Shown: positions 59,457 to 64,000 of the stretch, in pieces | How the letters are laid out: every line of letters starts with the position of its first letter | How positions within the stretch are numbered: the stretch's first letter is position 1 | Source of the DNA: Fragilaria radians | Lineage: Eukaryota; Bacillariophyta; Fragilariophyceae; Fragilariales; Fragilariaceae | DNA length: 64,000 bases | Assembly (NCBI GenBank): GCA_900642245.1 | Contig: CAAAJI010000014.1 | Span: 11,321-75,320, forward strand | Direction of reading: 5' to 3' | Translations under genes and position numbers: made by a program | Notes under the pieces: model-generated | Databases searched by the model: none | What the model was told of the DNA's origin: nothing | Seen by the model: only the letters and a program-made list of their open reading frames with translations

Positions 59457-60203
59457 CAAGGTTCAAAATTCGGAAACCAATTACAGACATGGATGTATTG
59501 GATGTTGATTCTCAGAAGATTTTTTTTCTCAGGAGATGGCCTGTTGTTGTATCTCACCAAAGACTGGATACTTGTAATATAGTTCGTGAGCTTTCAAAAT
59601 ATATAGATTCTGCTGCTTGGGCGGTATAGGAGGAGTTGCTTTGCGTCATAAAGTTCAGAATTATCACCAAATCCTTTGGTCTAATGGTTGAACCAAAAAC
59701 ACACAACAGTATAATGATTGGGCAGGAGACCCAGAAACAAGAATTAGTGTCACTGGATTCATCATTTATCTTTTAGACGAACCTATTTGTTGGCGGTCCA
59801 AAGCACAAAAAGGAGTCACTCTATCAAGTACAGAAGCTGAATTTGTTGCCATATCCGAAGCGGTAAAGGAAATCAAGTTTATTTACTAGTTGTTGGGAGA
59901 TAGATATCCATGTGAATGTAAAATTGCCAATGATTGTCAAAACTGATAAGGTATTTTCATGTCAGAAAATGCTTCGACCGGGGCGTTCGAAGTAGGCACA
60001 TGGACTCACATTATCATTTTGTTCGTGAATTCATTGAATCTGGTTGTATCAAGATCAAATTTTTCCCAACGGTCGAAAATGAATCGGATTTCTTGACAAA
60101 GAATGGTAATCAGGAGGTATACCAGAAACATTCCAAATTCTTTTTGGAGGATCCTAAGAAAGTTGGATCTGGTTCATTGATGCGGGATAGTAAGGGTATT
60201 GTA

Positions 60204-60369
60204 GATACCCCTCACAATTTATCTTATATTTGTTTAGGTTATCCAATAGGTATATTAGGATATTGAAGAATGCGCGAGAGATCTAATTTTTAGTAGCTAC
60301 AACTTTTACGGGAATACATTTCTTATTGCTTCTCTTCCCCTTCTTCCCTTTTATCAAACTTGAGGACTA
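60204..60369 (+). repeat. 3' LTR of the Copia element
   Basis: The partner of 57639-57808. It is preceded by a purine-rich stretch (GGGATAGTAAGGG, near 60184-60196) that could be the polypurine tract. Confidence 0.85.
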
Positions 60370-60884
60370 TGGATCATGCATCAAGATCTTAAAATGAAAA
60401 TGCTCTAGAGTTAAATCAGGAAATGGATCAGTGGCTTGAATATGACAAGTATTTTCCTTGAAATTGAGGAATGGCCTGGACCAATTGTACGCAGGTGCTA
60501 TTCCAGGTATTGATGGCTTTCATTCATTTTACTTTTAGAACAAGGAATGGGCAGAAGTATTCAGGAAATATTCATTCTGTAGGGTGATTCTTTCTTTCCT
60601 TTCCTTTCCTACTCTTACTGAATCTAGGATACCTATACTACAACGTTTTGTTGGGAGTTGATGACAAATGTGTGTTCTGGATTTTTTCTTGAAATCCACG
60701 TGGAGGCTTGTGGGAGATAGTATGGATGACATACGTCATTTTTCGTAATCGAATCGGGATAATTGACAGACCTGAAGACAAAAAATCCTTCCGTTTCGAA
60801 AATTAACCATTGAGCCATCCATTCCATCTGTATATTGATTGCAAACGATTGCTCTCGGTCACCTATTCAAGTTTTAGTACAACA
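60370..60884. promoter_or_regulatory. Spacer and presumed promoter of CPN20, with an ACGTCA core
   Basis: About 515 bp without a gene between the 3' LTR and the co-chaperonin start. ACGTCA at 60733-60738 lies 147 bp before ATG 60885. This is a plausible bZIP site for a plastid-protein gene but unproven. A short CTTTC repeat lies near 60594-60610. Confidence 0.35.
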
Positions 60885-61873
60885 ATGAAAATTTGGAATT
60901 CAATAATTACGAATGCCTTACTTTCCTCCTTTCTTCTCTCGGTTGGATCGTACGCTTGGACAATATCACCTTCCATAATCCATACAAGGTATTCCATTCG
61001 TCCTTCGACGACGAAGAGTCAAAGGTTGTCATCGTCGACATCCTTGTTTGTGACATTGGACGGTACAGATATTCGGGGTTCCATTACACCACTAGGAAAC
61101 TTTGTCTTGGTCAAAACGAAGGAATCTCTCTCGGCATCCGAGGGAGGTATTTTACTTCCAGATCAGGTACGTGACATGCACAAAAGTGGTACATACAGTC
61201 AGATTCAATCCAAGGATGTGCTTGTAGGTAATGTTTCTCACATCATTTCTTTTGTTTTGATTCCATTGACTATCCTATTGTGACGTGTATTTTCATGTCC
61301 GTTGGTGATGTTTGATATTTGGCCTTTCTGACTGGACTTTATATTTTTCCATAGTCCAAGGAACGTCCCACCGAGGGACAAGTATTGGCAGCTGGTCCAG
61401 GGAAACTTCATCCTCATACAGGTGTACGCATTATCAACCCCGTAAAGCCTGGAGATTCGGTCGTCTTTGGTAAATTTGATGGCGTTCAACTGACTTACAA
61501 TGATGATGTGTGTCAAATGATTCGTGATGACGATGTGATGCTTATTTATGAGGGTTCCGGTAGTATGTCATTGAACAATGTCCGACCCTGCCGTGATTAT
61601 GTCCTGGTAGAATTGGATAGTAAGGGCACAGGTGAAACAACGTCCGGAATTGTGTTGGCAGCTGCTGTCATGAAGGATCAAGTCCCCTGTGAAGGGACGG
61701 TCATCAACGTTGGTGAGGGACGCATGACCAGCACTGGTGAATTCGCGAATCCTCCCGTGGCCGTCGGAGATAGAGTCAAATTTAAAGATTATGGTGGAAA
61801 CGATGTACTGATTGGTGGGAAACCATATAGTGTGGTTCGAATGGTGGATATCCTATGCACCATTGCAAATTGA
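60885..61873 (+). CDS. CPN20: Chloroplast co-chaperonin CPN20 (two tandem GroES domains)
   Basis: ATG 60885 opens exon 1 (60885-61166). A 188-nt intron at 61167-61354 (GTACGT...CATAG, phase 0) joins LLPDQ to SKERPTEG, and exon 2 ends at 61873, giving 266 residues. Residues 1-25 are a signal peptide. It ends SYA before WTISPS, which matches the diatom ASAF-type plastid targeting motif with Trp in place of Phe, and a Ser/Thr/Arg-rich transit region follows to about 60. The first GroES domain spans about 64-160, with mobile-loop sequence GGILLPD and then GQVLAAGPGK. The second spans about 165-262 (RPCRDYVLVEL, TTSGIVLAA, GTVINVGEGR). Tandem GroES domains are typical of plastid Cpn20, the lid of Cpn60 that folds Rubisco and other stromal proteins. 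The gene ends 121 bp from the convergent gene. Confidence 0.95.
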
Positions 61874-61994
61874 GGACAACAATTGGGAAACATGTTTAAT
61901 TGTCAATCTAGTGCGCTGACGATACAATGTTGCGTCAAGGAACTTCCATAATCACATCACAAAAGTAGCATAAAAGTTTAATTTACGTAATTTT

Positions 61995-63822
61995 TCATCG
62001 TGCAAATGGATTTAAAAAGTTCATTCCCTTATTTTTTTTCTCCAGTCGTTTCCTTGCCTCCATTGCCAATCGTTTAAATTCATTTGCATTATTTTCCAGC
62101 ACATCCGTTTTGTCAGACAGCTCATTTACCTTGTTCCCTCGATGTTGTAATGATTGCAATCCATCCCTCATCTCCGAATGGGCCTTTGAGGCCAATGTAC
62201 CCACGTCCTCCTTGGGTTGGAGTTTCTCTTGATCTAGGCCAGCCAATGCAGCACCGGCGACATCCAACCAGGTAGAACGACGAGGACGCTGTTGTTGTTG
62301 AGGACTTGTACTCTGAAGTTCTTGTTCCATCTCATTGGAAAGTTGTTGCTGCTGCTGCTGTTTCTGTCTTTCGGATTCTAATTCACGTGCTTCTTCAATC
62401 AATGCTCCATGTTGTTCTCGGTACAGCAGTTCGGAATTCTTGGCACCAAATTGTTTTAGTATATGAATTGCAGGAGTCCAATTATCACGTTGCGCTGTCA
62501 ACAAGGGGAACACGAGGGGGGTGAGAATCTTTGGATTTATGAAACAGTGATTGAATTTACAGCCCTAACAACATACCATAATACATGGGTGTTCTCCCTT
62601 CAGCATCAAGTAGTTCCACATCCGCACCATGATCAGCACACAAGTGTTCAATGATATGAACTTGATTATGCAGAGCAGCGTAATGAAGTGGAGCCATTCC
62701 ATTATATCGATCCAAGGTATTCACAGCAGTAAGATGATAATCTGCAAAGAATGCTTGTCCCGTGACAGCAGCGGTAAAGAGTGATGTTTGTACAAGTTCA
62801 TGTTGCCACCCTATAATCCATGATTCACGAAATTCTGACGATGTACTAGTTCGGTCTGTCAAAAGTACACGTTCCCAAGCCAGTAACCAATGTTTTTGAT
62901 CCTCTAAGGAATCACAATAGAGTTGCAATTCACCTGTAGGTAATTTTAAACTAAAGCATCCTCGATATTCCTGTTGTGGTTGTTGCGGCTGTTCGGATTG
63001 GGAATTGGAGGATTCATGATTATCTATAGAAGATTGCCACATATCCTTGACCCATGCCACTTCGCTGTAGAAATGTACATGCTCGTAATATTTGGTAGAA
63101 GAGAATAATAACAATCCAAATCCGGATGATTTGGTAGGGAGTTTGGCAACAATCATCCCATGTGTCATTAAGATAAGTTCTTTCCTTTGACCATCAATCG
63201 TAACAATACCACGTTTCAGGACAATCGATGGCCCTATCGGTGAATCCTTTGGTTGTAAATTTAACAATGGATATAACGGATTGGTAGTGCTGGAGGATGA
63301 TGTAGTCGTAGAAGTTCCCTTGATACCCAATTGATTTGCCAACTCTTGTACTGTGGCAACTTCCGATTCCGTTGGTTTGTAATGACGAGAATATATCTCA
63401 ACACGCTCTAATGTTATGGATGAAATATCTTGAGAGGATATCGTATCGTCGTTATCCTTCTTGACTTCAAGTGTCCCGACCAAATCTTCATCTAAATCAA
63501 TTTGAGCCAGTTCGTCATCCAAATCTATTATAGTCTTGCTGTTCGTATTATCATCCTCCTCCATTAAAACTCCGGTAATATCACTCCAATCTTGAATATC
63601 TGACATGGTTGTGATGCAATTACAATTGGTATCACAAATGTTTTGAATATTATGAATGCAATTGTCAATACTCTGTTGAATCCTAGAAGGGATTGTACTA
63701 CTACTTGCACTGATATTATTAGTACTTGGTGACACAATACAATACTGCGAAGATAGGTTCTCTATCACTTCATCTACTTGATCCAAAATTGAATTTATAT
63801 TCACACTGCTATTGCCATGCAT
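61995..63822 (-). CDS. PH domain - ankyrin - R-SNARE-like coiled-coil protein
   Basis: ATG 63822 starts exon 1. An 82-nt intron at 62576-62495 (GTATGT...GACAG, phase 1) leads to exon 2, ending at 61995, for 581 residues. Residues 1-195 are acidic and Ser/Thr-rich. A PH-like domain spans about 199-322, starting VLKRGIVTIDGQRKELIL and ending DQKHWLLAWERVLL, with a Gln/Ser-rich insert near 265-285. Ankyrin repeats span about 370-440 (APLHYAALHNQVHIIEHL, then GRTPMYYAAQRDNWTPA across the splice site). A poly-Gln stretch follows. The last 58 residues look like an R-SNARE coiled coil: heptads around LQHRGNKVNELSDKTDVL, with Arg where the ionic zero layer sits. There is no transmembrane anchor. The closest general design is amisyn or tomosyn, which inhibit SNARE assembly; that role here is inference. 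Confidence 0.82.
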
Positions 63823-64000
63823 ACACACTTCAAAATGTGAGGGCCAAATGCAAACAAAAGATGATGTGATGATGATGATACAAATTTAACGAATGTAAAT
63901 GAAACACTGTCGACTATCTGGATGACTGCTTTGACTCAAGCGAATCCAAAATCCAAGAACACTAATCTGGAATCTGGAATGTATGTAGTCAAACAAAGGA
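63823..64000. other. Right-edge flank of the PH-ankyrin-SNARE gene
   Basis: 178 bp upstream of the minus-strand start, AT-rich and with an ATG-repeat-like run near 63862-63880. It is presumably 5' leader and promoter. Nothing else is visible before the window ends. Confidence 0.5.

Larger units (their letters stand above)
57639..60369 (+). mobile_element. Internally deleted Ty1/Copia LTR retrotransposon (non-autonomous remnant)
   Basis: This element is bounded by two related LTRs of about 165-170 bp. A gag-like region starts near ATG 57956, with a frameshift soon after. It has a segment reading FLAKAKRYGFKDVLLGK, a later FHQCALKKGQDPEG, and ILNNMTSDYNLQL. A decayed zinc knuckle (CGMIGNKAQNC) lies near 58640-58670. 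The integrase and protease regions are missing: gag is followed within about 100 bp by the start of reverse transcriptase. RT also lacks its usual VACGY...VDY section but keeps YVDD at 59142-59153. RNase H-like sequence lies near 59715-59890 (DWAGDPETR, CWRSKAQKG, SSTEAEFVA), and its C-terminal tail near 59960-60160. Stops and frameshifts, plus a 53-bp tandem duplication at 59351-59456, show that it cannot encode a working polyprotein. Confidence 0.9.

Overview
The window looks like nuclear DNA of a photosynthetic stramenopile, most likely a diatom. The support is: a two-domain chloroplast co-chaperonin whose signal peptide ends in an ASAF-like motif; a BspA-type leucine-rich-repeat protein of the kind expanded in diatoms; short GT-AG introns (79, 79, 82, 89 and 188 nt are well supported); two remnants of one Copia family; and long AT-rich intergenic stretches. 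Genus and species cannot be read from the sequence. About a dozen convincing protein genes lie on both strands. No rRNA gene, intact tRNA gene or CRISPR array was seen.

Layout. 1-1830: a decayed Copia pol running in from the left edge. 2253-6829 (-): a large disordered protein with a C-terminal coiled coil (called 'protein A' here). 6830-10882: gene-free DNA holding a tandem duplication of about 540 bp. 10883-12827 (+): an ADCK2-like ABC1/UbiB kinase. 12828-17308: no gene supported. 17309-21100 (+): a single-pass membrane protein with a predicted seven-bladed propeller. 21101-27677: no firm gene. 27678-28654 (-): a rhomboid protease whose reading frame is broken. 29360-31032 (-): an F-box/beta-helix protein. 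35064-36281 (-): a Sec14/CRAL-TRIO protein with a myristoylation signal. 38540-39892 (-): an internally duplicated four-helix membrane protein, divergent from mitochondrial ribosomal protein bL33m at 40190-40387 (+). 42605-49853 (-): 'protein B', a larger paralogue of protein A. 50583-51278 (-): an OsmC-like protein. 53198-57178 (+): a 20-repeat BspA-type protein. 57639-60369 (+): an internally deleted Copia element with both LTRs. 60885-61873 (+): CPN20. 61995-63822 (-): a PH-ankyrin-R-SNARE-like protein.

The genes do not form one pathway. Three serve organelles (ABC1 kinase, bL33m, CPN20) and a fourth probably does (OsmC). Four are membrane or membrane-trafficking proteins (propeller protein, rhomboid, Sec14, PH-ankyrin-SNARE). 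The most interesting items are the A/B paralogue pair with no recognised domain, the PH-ankyrin-SNARE architecture, the internally duplicated membrane protein, and the rhomboid frame break that no canonical intron can repair.
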